From Pseudomonas sp. UYIF39 (lineage in GTDB: Bacteria > Pseudomonadota > Gammaproteobacteria > Pseudomonadales > Pseudomonadaceae), in the NCBI RefSeq assembly GCF_029963765.1, contig NZ_JALBYU010000010.1:145777-209776 (forward strand): a stretch of DNA of 64,000 nt, read 5' to 3'. Made by a program: the position numbers and the translations under genes. Shown here in pieces: positions 27,790 through 36,177 of the stretch. Within the stretch, counting starts at the first letter, position 1; each line of letters starts with the position of its first letter. A model generated the notes under the pieces. That model saw nothing but the letters and a program-made list of their open reading frames with translations, was not told the origin of the DNA and ran no database searches.

Positions 27790-28596
27790 ATGTTGCGTCT
27801 GAGCGCGCTGTATCGTTATCCGTTGAAATCCGGCAAGGGCGAGACCCTGCAGCAGGTCAGCCTCGACAAGCTGGGCCTGGACGGTGATCGACGCTGGATG
27901 CTGGTGGACGAAGCCAGCGGGCGCTTTCTGACTCAACGTGCGGTGGCGCAGATGAGTCAGCTGTCGGCGTTGTGGAATGCTGATGGTGGCTTGACCCTCA
28001 GTGCGCCGGGCCGCTCACCGATCGATATCGCCTTGCCCGCCAGCGACTCGGAACTGCGTGGCGTGACCATCTGGCGCGACACACTGCGTGTGCCGGATGC
28101 CGGCGACGAGGCGGGTGCCTGGGTCAGTGAGTTCATTGGCAAATCGACTCGCCTGGTACAAGTCCCTCTTGATCGCGCACGGACCACCCAGGCCGGCTAT
28201 GGCAAGGATGACGATCAGGTGGCCTTCGCCGATGGCTTTCCGCTGTTGTTGATCGGACAGGCCTCACTGGAGGACTTGTCGCAAAAAGTCGGCCGCCCGC
28301 TGGAAATGCTGCGCTTTCGGCCCAACCTGGTGATCGAGGGCAGCGAGGCGTATGCCGAAGATGGCTGGAAGCGCATCCGCATCGGCGATGTCGAGTTCCG
28401 CTTGGTCAAGTCGTGTTCACGTTGCATTCTGACCACCATCGACCCGCAAACCGGTGAGCGCAGCGAAGATCGTGAACCTCTGGCTACGTTGCAGAAATAC
28501 CGTGCCGAAGCCGACGGCGCGATGTTCGGACAGAACCTGGTCAACGACAGCAATGGCCAACTTGAAGTCGGTATGCCGGTGACGGTTCTGGAATAA
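27790..28596 (+). CDS. MOSC domain protein (YcbX-like)
   Basis: A 268-residue protein with an N-terminal MOSC_N beta-barrel (LSALYRYPLKSGKGETL, GLDGDRRWMLVD) and a C-terminal MOSC domain with the conserved Cys in LVKSCSRCILTTIDP followed by LATLQKYR. YcbX-type proteins detoxify N-hydroxylated bases and use molybdenum cofactor; the substrate here is not shown. GGGAAG precedes the ATG at 27790. A strong terminator follows. Confidence 0.9.
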   Translation: MLRLSALYRYPLKSGKGETLQQVSLDKLGLDGDRRWMLVDEASGRFLTQRAVAQMSQLSALWNADGGLTLSAPGRSPIDIALPASDSELRGVTIWRDTLRVPDAGDEAGAWVSEFIGKSTRLVQVPLDRARTTQAGYGKDDDQVAFADGFPLLLIGQASLEDLSQKVGRPLEMLRFRPNLVIEGSEAYAEDGWKRIRIGDVEFRLVKSCSRCILTTIDPQTGERSEDREPLATLQKYRAEADGAMFGQNLVNDSNGQLEVGMPVTVLE

Positions 28597-28622
28597 GACA
28601 ATTTGACTGACTGGCCTTGAAC

Positions 28623-28659
28623 AAAAAATGCCCGAGTCCAAGGACGCGGGCATTTTTTT
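28623..28659. terminator. Bidirectional intrinsic terminator
   Basis: AAAAAATGCCCG pairs with CGGGCATTTTTTT across a 12-base loop. It serves the MOSC gene and the convergent ppnP gene. Confidence 0.9.
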
Positions 28660-28681
28660 GTCGCTGTGAAAACCCAGGGTT

Positions 28682-28966
28682 TTAGCCGCGGTATTCGCAC
28701 AGGTAAGCGGTGTCGACGGCCACTTTCAGCTGGAACTTGCTGTTGGCGGGTACGTTGAACTGGCTGCCGGCAGCGAAGGTTTCCCAGTCGCTGCTGTCCG
28801 GCAGTTTGACGGTCAGGGCGCCGGACACCACGTGCATGATTTCACGCTGGCTGGTGCCGAATTCGTATTCGCCCGGTGCCATGACGCCGATGGTCGCAGG
28901 ACCTTCAGCGATGCCAAAGGCGATCGACTTGACGGTGCCGTCGAAGTACTCGTTGACTTTAAACAT
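28682..28966 (-). CDS. ppnP: Pyrimidine/purine nucleoside phosphorylase (DUF1255)
   Basis: A 94-residue single-cupin protein of the PpnP/YaiE family, which phosphorolyses a broad set of nucleosides. The whole family length is present: MFKVNEYFDGTVKSIAF, GVMAPGEYEFGTSQRE, MHVVSGALTVKLP and the C-terminal YLCEYRG. GAGGAAT lies seven bases before the ATG at 28966. It is cytosolic and monocistronic. Confidence 0.93.
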   Translation of the reverse strand: MFKVNEYFDGTVKSIAFGIAEGPATIGVMAPGEYEFGTSQREIMHVVSGALTVKLPDSSDWETFAAGSQFNVPANSKFQLKVAVDTAYLCEYRG

Positions 28967-29035
28967 GGGCGATTCCTCGAAAAGGGCTGAAAAGGGCCGG
29001 CCAGTATGCACAAGGCCCATGCTGGCGTCACCTCT

Positions 29036-29578
29036 CTAAGACGGAAGAACCAGTGGCAATAATCGTGCGGTATTGCGCGCATCTTCCAGCGCCCGATGTT
29101 GTTGGCCATTGAACTGCATGCCCGCCAGTTGCAGCGCGCCGTTAAGCCCCAGCGGGCGCTCCAATCGACGAGCCTTGGCAAAGCGCTGTTTGAGGTTCAT
29201 GTGCGGCACTCGGCTCAGGGCGCTGTCGAGTTGCAGGCGATCCCACTCCTGAACCAACTGTTTGCGATCGTAATCGCCCCAACTTGCCCAGCCTTCGAGG
29301 CGCGAGTGATGCTGGCCGAGCCAGCTCTCGAACGACGCCCAGACTTCGCTCAGAGGCTGCGCGACGTCGATGTTGGCTTGGGTGATGTGGGTCAGTTGCC
29401 GGCAAAACGGCGTCAGCATGGGTCGACGCAGCGGCCGGACGAAACGCTGGAAAGCATCCAGTTCGCGCCCCTTGCGGTCCACCAGGGTGGCGCCGATTTC
29501 GATGATTTCCATTTCCGTTACTGGCCAACCACCCTCATCGGTGGTGGCTTCTAGATCAATGACCAGCCAGTGAGGCAT
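29036..29578 (-). CDS. DEDDh-type 3'-5' exonuclease
   Basis: A 180-residue exonuclease of the ERI1/KapD-like group. The DEDD metal ligands are VIDLEATTD (Exo I), the Asp in WGDYDRKQL (Exo II) and HRALEDARNTARLL (Exo III, with the catalytic His). The start at 29578 (MPHWLVID) has AGGAA upstream; the open frame continues 16 codons further. Nucleic acid substrate is unknown. Confidence 0.9.
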   Translation of the reverse strand: MPHWLVIDLEATTDEGGWPVTEMEIIEIGATLVDRKGRELDAFQRFVRPLRRPMLTPFCRQLTHITQANIDVAQPLSEVWASFESWLGQHHSRLEGWASWGDYDRKQLVQEWDRLQLDSALSRVPHMNLKQRFAKARRLERPLGLNGALQLAGMQFNGQQHRALEDARNTARLLPLVLPS

Positions 29579-29649
29579 CGCAGGGTTCCTGGTATCCGCG
29601 TCCTGATAGGGCTTGAGCGTAGCCAAACCCGACGGATCCGCCTAGCGGC

Positions 29650-31617
29650 TTATTCGACCTCCAACAAAATCTGACGATTTTTCACCTGATCGCCCACCCT
29701 GACCTGCAAGCGTTTGAGCACGCCATCGATGCCCGACTTGAGCGGATGCTCCATTTTCATGGCCTCCAGCACCACTAACAACTGGCCTTTACTGACCGGG
29801 CTGCCCTCGGTCACCAGCACGTCGACGATCGCCCCGTCCATCGGAGCCTTGAGGGTGCCGGTGCCGGTGCTGACGCTGGCCTGGCTGCTGACCAAGGCCT
29901 GCGTCCGGTCCACCAGCCGCAGGCTGCCGGGACGGGTGAACAGCCAGAGTTGCCCGGCCTCAAGACGGTAAGCATGGCGTCGCCGGATGCCGTTGATTTC
30001 CAGACTGGCCCAGCGTCCGTCGCACTGGATGACCTTCAATTCAAAGGGCGTTGTGGCAACTTGAATCCGATACGGCTCACCCGGCACAGCGTTCAATTCC
30101 ACTGGCCAATCCTGATCCTCAAGGCCGATTCGATAGTGCAAGGGCACGCTGGCGTTGTTGCGCCAACCGGCCAGTGGCACGGGATGAACCTGCGCCGAGG
30201 CCTGATAGAACAATGCAGCAGCGATGGCCAGTTCTTCGGCGCTCGGCACATACGCATGCAGGCCGGGATGCTCGGCAAAGTGTGCCGGGATGAACCCGGT
30301 GCTGAACTCACCACTGATGAACCGAGGGTGTTCGAGCAGGCTGGCGAGCAAGCGCTGATTGCTTTGCACGCCGAGCAGCACGCTGTCCTGCACCGCCCGT
30401 AGCAACTTACGCCGGGCTTCTTCGCGGGTGGCGCCGTGGGCGATGATCTTGCCCAGCATCGGGTCGTAAAACGGGCTGACTGTCTGGCCTTCGATCAGGC
30501 CATGATCGATCCGCACGCCGCGCTGCAACGCAGGCTCCCAGGCGGTGATGCGGCCGGTTTGTGGGAGAAAACCGTGTGCCGGATCTTCGGCGTACAAACG
30601 GACTTCCATGGCATGGCCGCTGAGCTGAACCTGCTCCTGTCGCAAGGGCAGAGGCAGTCCTTCGGCGACGTGCAACTGCCAGGCCACCAGATCGAGGCCG
30701 GTGATCAATTCAGTCACCGGGTGTTCCACCTGGAGTCGAGTGTTCATCTCCAGAAAGTAAAACTGCCCACGCGTATCCAGCAGGAACTCGACGGTGCCAG
30801 CGCCGACGTAATTCACTGCGCGACCGGCCTTGAGCGCCGCTTCACCCATGGCCTGACGCAACTCGGCGTTCATCACCGGGCAGGGTGCTTCTTCGATGAC
30901 TTTTTGATGGCGACGCTGGATCGAGCAGTCGCGCTCGCCAAGGTAGATCAGGTTGCCGTGCTGGTCGCCAAACAGTTGAACTTCGACGTGACGCGGGTCG
31001 ATCAGCGCTTGCTCGAGAATCAGTTCGTCACTGCCAAACCCATGCAGCGCTTCGGAGCGGGCGGTGCGCAGTTGTTCGAGCAAATCATTGGCCTCGTGCA
31101 CCAGGCGCATGCCACGCCCGCCACCGCCGGCACTGGCCTTGATCATCAGCGGATAGCCGATGCGTGCGGCTTCGCGGCTGAGGGTGGCGTCGTCCTGTTC
31201 TTTGCCCTGATAACCCTTGATGCACGGCACACCGGCATCGAGCATGGCGAGTTTCGACAGGCGTTTGCTGCCCATCAGTTCGATGGCGTCGGGGCTGGGG
31301 CCGATGAAGGTGATGCCGGCATCCTGGCAGGCACGGGCGAAGCCGGCGTTTTCCGAGAGGAAGCCATAGCCCGGATGGATTGCGTCAGCGCCCGTGCGCC
31401 GGGCGGCGTCGAGAATGGCCGGGATATTCAGATAGGACTGCTGCACCGGGGCCGGGCCGACGTTCACGGCTTCGTCGGCCAGATGCACATGCAGCGCATC
31501 GGCGTCGGCATCGCTGAACACCGCGACCGTGCGATAGCCCAGGGCCTGGGCGGTGCGCTGGATGCGGCAGGCGATTTCACCGCGGTTGGCGATCAGGATT
31601 TTGCTGAAGGCGGGCAT
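29650..31617 (-). CDS. atuF: Geranyl-CoA carboxylase alpha (biotin) subunit
   Basis: A 655-residue biotin-dependent carboxylase subunit. It contains the biotin carboxylase part (ILIANRGEIACRI, ATP loop AGGGGRGMRL, ERDCSIQRRHQKVIEEAP, FLEMNTRLQVEHPVTE) and a C-terminal biotinyl domain with VVLEAMKMEHPL. With the beta subunit AtuC it carboxylates geranyl-CoA in acyclic terpene breakdown; a methylcrotonyl-CoA or acetyl-CoA role is the alternative but the neighbours argue for Atu. GAGAAG precedes ATG 31617. An 82-base gap with a REP separates it from atuE. Confidence 0.93.
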   Translation of the reverse strand: MPAFSKILIANRGEIACRIQRTAQALGYRTVAVFSDADADALHVHLADEAVNVGPAPVQQSYLNIPAILDAARRTGADAIHPGYGFLSENAGFARACQDAGITFIGPSPDAIELMGSKRLSKLAMLDAGVPCIKGYQGKEQDDATLSREAARIGYPLMIKASAGGGGRGMRLVHEANDLLEQLRTARSEALHGFGSDELILEQALIDPRHVEVQLFGDQHGNLIYLGERDCSIQRRHQKVIEEAPCPVMNAELRQAMGEAALKAGRAVNYVGAGTVEFLLDTRGQFYFLEMNTRLQVEHPVTELITGLDLVAWQLHVAEGLPLPLRQEQVQLSGHAMEVRLYAEDPAHGFLPQTGRITAWEPALQRGVRIDHGLIEGQTVSPFYDPMLGKIIAHGATREEARRKLLRAVQDSVLLGVQSNQRLLASLLEHPRFISGEFSTGFIPAHFAEHPGLHAYVPSAEELAIAAALFYQASAQVHPVPLAGWRNNASVPLHYRIGLEDQDWPVELNAVPGEPYRIQVATTPFELKVIQCDGRWASLEINGIRRRHAYRLEAGQLWLFTRPGSLRLVDRTQALVSSQASVSTGTGTLKAPMDGAIVDVLVTEGSPVSKGQLLVVLEAMKMEHPLKSGIDGVLKRLQVRVGDQVKNRQILLEVE

Positions 31618-31658
31618 TGGGTCTTCTCTCAAGTTGTGCGGTGACAGTGAAGGCCTCA

Positions 31659-31680
31659 TCGCGAGCAAGCTCGCTCCGGG
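31659..31680. repeat. REP-type sequence between atuE and atuF
   Basis: GCGAGCAAGCTCGCTCC lies inside the 82-base atuE-atuF spacer and can form a short GCGAG/CTCGC hairpin, typical of Pseudomonas REP half-units. Confidence 0.6.
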
Positions 31681-31699
31681 CGGCGTTCCGACGATGCTC

Positions 31700-32497
31700 T
31701 TAAGGCGCCCAACCCGGTTTACGCTTTTGCACAAAAGCCATGGTCCCGTCGACCCCTTCCGTCCCGGTCACCGCCTCGCTGAACCAATCAGCCGCTTCAT
31801 CCAGCAACGCATTCGATGGCTGTCCGGCACTCGCGAGCAAGAGTTTTTTGGTCGTCGCATTCGCCTCCGGCGCGCAGCACAACACATGGGCCAGAATTTC
31901 ATCGAGACGCTCGGCCAACGCTTGCGCGTCATGCTCGACAAAATGCACCAACCCCATGCGCCGTGCCTGTGTGCCGTCGAATCGTGCCGCGGTCAGCGCC
32001 AATCGGCGAGTCTGAGTCAGGCCGATGCGCTGCACTACGAATGGCGCGATCTGCGCTGGCAGCAGGCCGAGGCTGGTTTCCGGCAGACCGAATTGCGCCT
32101 GGTGATCGGCCAAGGCGACGTCGCTGACGCAGGCCAGACCAAAACCACCGCCGAGCACCGCGCCTTGCAGCACCGTGATCACCACTTGCGGTGCGTGTTG
32201 CACCTCTTGCAGCAGCGCACCGAATGCGCGATTCAAGTCGCGATAGGCGCTCGGGCCTTGAGCGCGTGCGTTGGCCATGTCCTTGATGTCGCCACCGGCG
32301 CAAAAATGCCCGCCCGCACCACCGATCACCAGCGCGCGAATGGCTCGGTCGTCACGCACCGCCCCCAGCACCGCACGCAGTTCGGCGACCATTTGCAAGC
32401 TCATGGCGTTGCGGCTTTCGGGGCGGTTGAGGGTGATGTGCAGGACACCGTTATGCGGTTCGAGCAGCAAGGTTTGGCAAGCTGGCAGGGTGCTCAT
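31700..32497 (-). CDS. atuE: Isohexenylglutaconyl-CoA hydratase
   Basis: A 265-residue crotonase-superfamily enzyme. Motifs: VLHITLNRPESRNAMSLQM, GAGGHFCAGGDIKDMA (oxyanion hole), LQGAVLGGGFGLACVSD and the catalytic-site FGLPETSLGLLP. In the Atu pathway it hydrates isohexenylglutaconyl-CoA. The ATG overlaps the atuD stop by four bases. It follows atuD in the atuABCDEF order. Confidence 0.9.
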   Translation of the reverse strand: MSTLPACQTLLLEPHNGVLHITLNRPESRNAMSLQMVAELRAVLGAVRDDRAIRALVIGGAGGHFCAGGDIKDMANARAQGPSAYRDLNRAFGALLQEVQHAPQVVITVLQGAVLGGGFGLACVSDVALADHQAQFGLPETSLGLLPAQIAPFVVQRIGLTQTRRLALTAARFDGTQARRMGLVHFVEHDAQALAERLDEILAHVLCCAPEANATTKKLLLASAGQPSNALLDEAADWFSEAVTGTEGVDGTMAFVQKRKPGWAP

Positions 32498-33651
32498 TTC
32501 TTTTTCCCCGGCAGGATGCCCATGAGTTTGCAGATGATCCCCAGCATGATTTCGTCGGCCCCGCCGCCGATCGACACCAGCCGTACGTCACGATAAGCAC
32601 GGGCCACCGGGTTGTCCCACATGAAGCCCATGCCGCCCCAGTATTGCAGGCAGCTGTCGCTGACTTCACGGCCCAGCCGTCCGGCCTTGAGTTTGGCCAT
32701 CGACGCCAGACGGGTGACGTCCTGGCCTTTGATGTACTGCTCGGTGGCCTGATAGACCAACGCCCGCAGGCATTCGATTTCGGTTTGCAGTTCGGCCAGG
32801 CGGAAGTGGATGACCTGATTGTCGATCAGCGCATTGCCGAAAGTTTTACGTTCCTTGCAGTACTCGATGGTGCTGTCGACGCAGTACTCCAGGCCCTTGA
32901 TCATGTTCGCCGCGCCGAACAGGCGTTCTTCCTGGAACTGCAGCATCTGCATCATGAACCCCGCGCCTTCATGGCCGATGCGGTTGCGTTGCGGCACGCG
33001 CACGTTGTCGAAAAATACCTGGGCGGTTTCCGAGCTGCGCATACCGAGCTTGTCCAGGTGCGAACTGAGGCTGATGCCGGGCGTGTTCATCGCCACCATG
33101 ATCAGCGACTTGTTGATGTGCGGTTTGTCGTCCGAGGTGTTGGCCAGCAGGCAGATGAAATCGGCGCTCGGCGAGTTGGTAATCCACATCTTGCTGCCGT
33201 TGATCACGTAGTCGTCGCCGTCCTTGCGGGCGGTGGTTTTCAAACCGGCCACGTCGGAACCGGCGCCCACTTCGGAAACACCGATGCAGCCGACCTGCTC
33301 GCCGGTGATCGCCGGTCGCAGGAATTCTTCACGCAACTCATCGGAGCCGAAACGCGCGAGCGCCGGGGTGCACATGTCGGTCTGCACGCCAATGGACATC
33401 GGAATGCCGCCGCAATGAATGGTGCCGAACTCTTCGGCGGCGGCGATCGAGTAGCTGTAGTCGAGCCCCATGCCCCCGAATTTTTCCGGTTTGGAAATCC
33501 CCAGCAGACCGAGTTCACCAGCCTTGCGGAAGATCTCGTGGATCGGAAAGCGCCCGGCTTTTTCCCATTCCTCGACGTGCGGATTGATCTCGTGCTCGAC
33601 GAATTGGCGGACGGTGCGACGTAGTGCTTCGTGTTCCTGGGTGAAGATCAT
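32494..33651 (-). CDS. atuD: Citronellyl-CoA dehydrogenase
   Basis: A 385-residue acyl-CoA dehydrogenase that would oxidise citronellyl-CoA to geranyl-CoA. Family motifs: GCIGVSEVGAGSDVAGLKT, ITNSPSADF, QFQEERLFGAANMI, QYWGGMGFMW. The assignment to AtuD rather than a generic dehydrogenase rests on its place between atuC and atuE. A 24-base gap separates it from atuC. Confidence 0.92.
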   Translation of the reverse strand: MIFTQEHEALRRTVRQFVEHEINPHVEEWEKAGRFPIHEIFRKAGELGLLGISKPEKFGGMGLDYSYSIAAAEEFGTIHCGGIPMSIGVQTDMCTPALARFGSDELREEFLRPAITGEQVGCIGVSEVGAGSDVAGLKTTARKDGDDYVINGSKMWITNSPSADFICLLANTSDDKPHINKSLIMVAMNTPGISLSSHLDKLGMRSSETAQVFFDNVRVPQRNRIGHEGAGFMMQMLQFQEERLFGAANMIKGLEYCVDSTIEYCKERKTFGNALIDNQVIHFRLAELQTEIECLRALVYQATEQYIKGQDVTRLASMAKLKAGRLGREVSDSCLQYWGGMGFMWDNPVARAYRDVRLVSIGGGADEIMLGIICKLMGILPGKKK

Positions 33652-33675
33652 TTTTATTGTTCTCCTCTGGCCGGC

Positions 33676-35292
33676 CTAGAACCGGGCGACACCAAAACTG
33701 TTGGGTTGCAGCGGCCGCACCCCGGCCTCATGACAAATATCCAGCAAGTACCCGAGCAAGGTCCGGGTATCCCGCGGGTCAATCAGCCCGTCGTCCCACA
33801 GATTGGCGCTGCCATAAAGTGAGGTGGACTGACTGTCGAGTTTCTGCGCGGTGACCTGTTCCAGCATGTCGAGCATTTTCGGGTCGGGCACCAAACCATC
33901 CTTTAACTGCTTGGCTTCGGTGACGATCCGCAGCACCTTGCCGGCCTGTGCGCCGCCCATGACGGCGGTGCGGCTGTTGGGCCAGGCGAAGATGAATCGG
34001 GGATCGAGGCCGCGGCCGCACATCGCGTAGTTGCCGGCACCGTAGGAGCCACCGACGACGATGGTCAGTTTAGGCACCCGGGCGTTGGCCACCGCTTGAA
34101 TCATTTTCGCGCCGTGTTTGATCACGCCTTGCTGCTCCGATTCGGTGCCGACCATGAACCCGGTGGTGTTGTGAAAAAACAGCAGTGGCGTCTGGCTCTG
34201 GTCGCAGAGCTGAATGAACTGCGCCGCCTTGCTTGCGCCTTTGGGCGTGATCGGTCCGTTGTTGCCGATGAAGCCACAGGCACGGCCCTGAATCTGCAAA
34301 TGACCGCAGACGGTTTGCTGATCGAACTCACCCTTGAATTCGAGGAAGTTCGAGCCGTCGGCAATCCGCGCGATGATTTCGCGCACGTCGTAAGGTTTTT
34401 TCGCGTCGTCGGGAATCAGCCCGAGCAACTCGTCGATGGGGTAGAGCGGTTCTTCCCACCGACGTTCGGGTACCCGGGGCAGCTGATCATTCCAGGGCAG
34501 CAGACTGACAATCTCGCGCACCTGACGCACGCCATCGGCATCGTTCTCGGCCAGGTACTCTGCAGTGCCGGCGATTTGCGCATGCATTTCGGCGCCGCCC
34601 AGTGCTTCATCGGTGGCGACTTCACCGGTGGCAGCCTTGAGCAGGGGCGGGCCGGCGAGAAACAGCTTGGCCTTGCCACGCACCACCACCACGTAATCCG
34701 AAAGCCCTGGTTGATAAGCCCCACCCGCCGTGGCCGAACCGTGGACCACGGTGATCTGCGGCAGGCCCATGGCCGACATCCGCGCCTGATTGGCAAAGCT
34801 GCGGGCGCCTTCGATGAAAATTTCCGCCGCGTAATTAAGGTTGGCGCCGCCGCTTTCGGCCAGGGTAATGACCGGCAGTTTGTTCTCCATGGCGATCTGT
34901 TGCAGGCGCAGGGATTTTTTCAAACCGCTGGGGGAAATGGTCCCGCCCTTGATCGCACTGTTGTTCGCCACCACCAGTGCCCGCACGCCGGACACGTAGC
35001 CGATCCCGGCGATCAAACCACCACCGGCCGAGCTGCCGTCCTTGTCGTCGTGCAGTTTGTAGCCGGCCAGGCTCGCCAGTTCGAGGAACGGTGCGCCAGG
35101 ATCCAGCAGCAGGTTGAGGCGTTCGCGGGGCAGCAGTTGTCCACGCTTGTCGAACCTGGGTTTTGCCTCGCCGGCCTTGTTCAGCAGGTTTTGTTCAAGC
35201 TGGCGGACTTGCTCGATACCCACGAGCATCGCCGCGCGATTGCGGGCGAACGGTTCGCTGAACGGGTCTACTTGCGACTGGATCACCGGCAT
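33676..35292 (-). CDS. atuC: Geranyl-CoA carboxylase beta (carboxyltransferase) subunit
   Basis: A 538-residue carboxyltransferase. N- and C-carboxyltransferase halves are complete: RERLNLLLDPGAPFLELASL, VANNSAIKGGTISP, ITLAESGGANLN, GSATAGGAYQPGLSD, CGFIGNNGPI, VVGGSYGAGNYAMCGR, FAWPNSRTAVMGGAQAG. It pairs with AtuF. A three-base gap separates it from atuB, so tight coupling is expected. Confidence 0.94.
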   Translation of the reverse strand: MPVIQSQVDPFSEPFARNRAAMLVGIEQVRQLEQNLLNKAGEAKPRFDKRGQLLPRERLNLLLDPGAPFLELASLAGYKLHDDKDGSSAGGGLIAGIGYVSGVRALVVANNSAIKGGTISPSGLKKSLRLQQIAMENKLPVITLAESGGANLNYAAEIFIEGARSFANQARMSAMGLPQITVVHGSATAGGAYQPGLSDYVVVVRGKAKLFLAGPPLLKAATGEVATDEALGGAEMHAQIAGTAEYLAENDADGVRQVREIVSLLPWNDQLPRVPERRWEEPLYPIDELLGLIPDDAKKPYDVREIIARIADGSNFLEFKGEFDQQTVCGHLQIQGRACGFIGNNGPITPKGASKAAQFIQLCDQSQTPLLFFHNTTGFMVGTESEQQGVIKHGAKMIQAVANARVPKLTIVVGGSYGAGNYAMCGRGLDPRFIFAWPNSRTAVMGGAQAGKVLRIVTEAKQLKDGLVPDPKMLDMLEQVTAQKLDSQSTSLYGSANLWDDGLIDPRDTRTLLGYLLDICHEAGVRPLQPNSFGVARF

Positions 35293-35295
35293 GGC

Positions 35296-36165
35296 TTATT
35301 CCTTATCCTTGAGGACGTCCGGCAGGTAGGCGCGATGGAAACCGTTATACGACTCGCTGATCTGCGCCTTGTGTATCGGCCAGGCGCGCCCGCCCAGGCT
35401 GGCGGCGCCGTCGATGCGCAAGGTGCTGCCACTGACAAATGCCGCTGCCGGGCTGAGCAGGAAAACGATCGCCGCGCTGACTTCCGATTCGGTGCCGATG
35501 CGTTTGAGTGGAACGTGCTCGCGCAACGTCGGGATCACCGCTTTGAACGCGCCTTCGTAGGTGTCCATGCCACTGGACGCAATCCAGCCCGGCGCCACGG
35601 CATTGACCCGCACCCCGGCATAACCCCATTCGAACGCGGCGGTCTTGGTGAGGTTGTCCATGCCTGAACGTGCCGCGCCCGAGTGGCCCATGCCGGGCAT
35701 GCCGCCCCACATGTCGGCGAGCATATTGACGATGGCGCCGCCGTGCGTGCTCATGGATTGGTTGAACACTTCCCGGGCCATCAGGAACCCGCCCATCAGG
35801 TTGGTGCGCAACACCGTGTCGAAACCTTTTTGATTGATCGACGCCAGCGGCGACGGGTACTGCCCGCCGGCATTGTTGACCAGGCCGTGAATCGGTCCGT
35901 ACTTGCGGATCAACTCGCTGACCACATGCTTGACCGCTTCTTCCTCACGAATATCGCAGACCATCCAGTCAGCCTTGCCGCCATCTTCGGCAATTTCGGC
36001 CGCGACGTTTTTCAGCTTGTCGGCCTTGCGCCCAAGCAGCATCACATGGGCGCCGAGGGCCGCCAGTTCGTGAGCGGTGCAACGGCCGATACCGCTGCCG
36101 CCACCGGTGACGATGATGTTTTGCCCTGCAAACAAATCGGCTTTGAAAATCGAATCGTAAGCCAT
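35296..36165 (-). CDS. atuB: Short-chain dehydrogenase of the Atu cluster
   Basis: A 289-residue SDR enzyme. The dinucleotide loop is VTGGGSGIGRC and the NNAG motif reads VNNAGG. The expected Ser/Tyr/Lys site is replaced: GHSGAARSGMDNLTKT holds no YxxxK, as in the 2,4-dienoyl-CoA reductase-like SDR branch. It may oxidise terpenoid alcohols or act in beta-oxidation; the exact step is not settled. It lies between atuA and atuC with gaps of 12 and 3 bases. Confidence 0.88.
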   Translation of the reverse strand: MAYDSIFKADLFAGQNIIVTGGGSGIGRCTAHELAALGAHVMLLGRKADKLKNVAAEIAEDGGKADWMVCDIREEEAVKHVVSELIRKYGPIHGLVNNAGGQYPSPLASINQKGFDTVLRTNLMGGFLMAREVFNQSMSTHGGAIVNMLADMWGGMPGMGHSGAARSGMDNLTKTAAFEWGYAGVRVNAVAPGWIASSGMDTYEGAFKAVIPTLREHVPLKRIGTESEVSAAIVFLLSPAAAFVSGSTLRIDGAASLGGRAWPIHKAQISESYNGFHRAYLPDVLKDKE

Positions 36166-36177
36166 GGCGACAGCCCT

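Noticed and set aside
30436..31644. A 402-codon open frame opposite atuF
   Set aside because: Antisense to the biotin carboxylase; no recognisable domain.
34096..35667. A 523-codon open frame opposite atuC and atuB
   Set aside because: It is antisense to two well-recognised genes with full motifs; it has no family motif or ribosome site of its own. Long shadow frames are normal in GC-rich DNA.
35296..36165. Missing YxxxK in atuB as a sign of a broken gene
   Set aside because: The reading frame is full-length and the loss of YxxxK is known in the dienoyl-CoA-reductase-like SDR branch, so decay is not implied.
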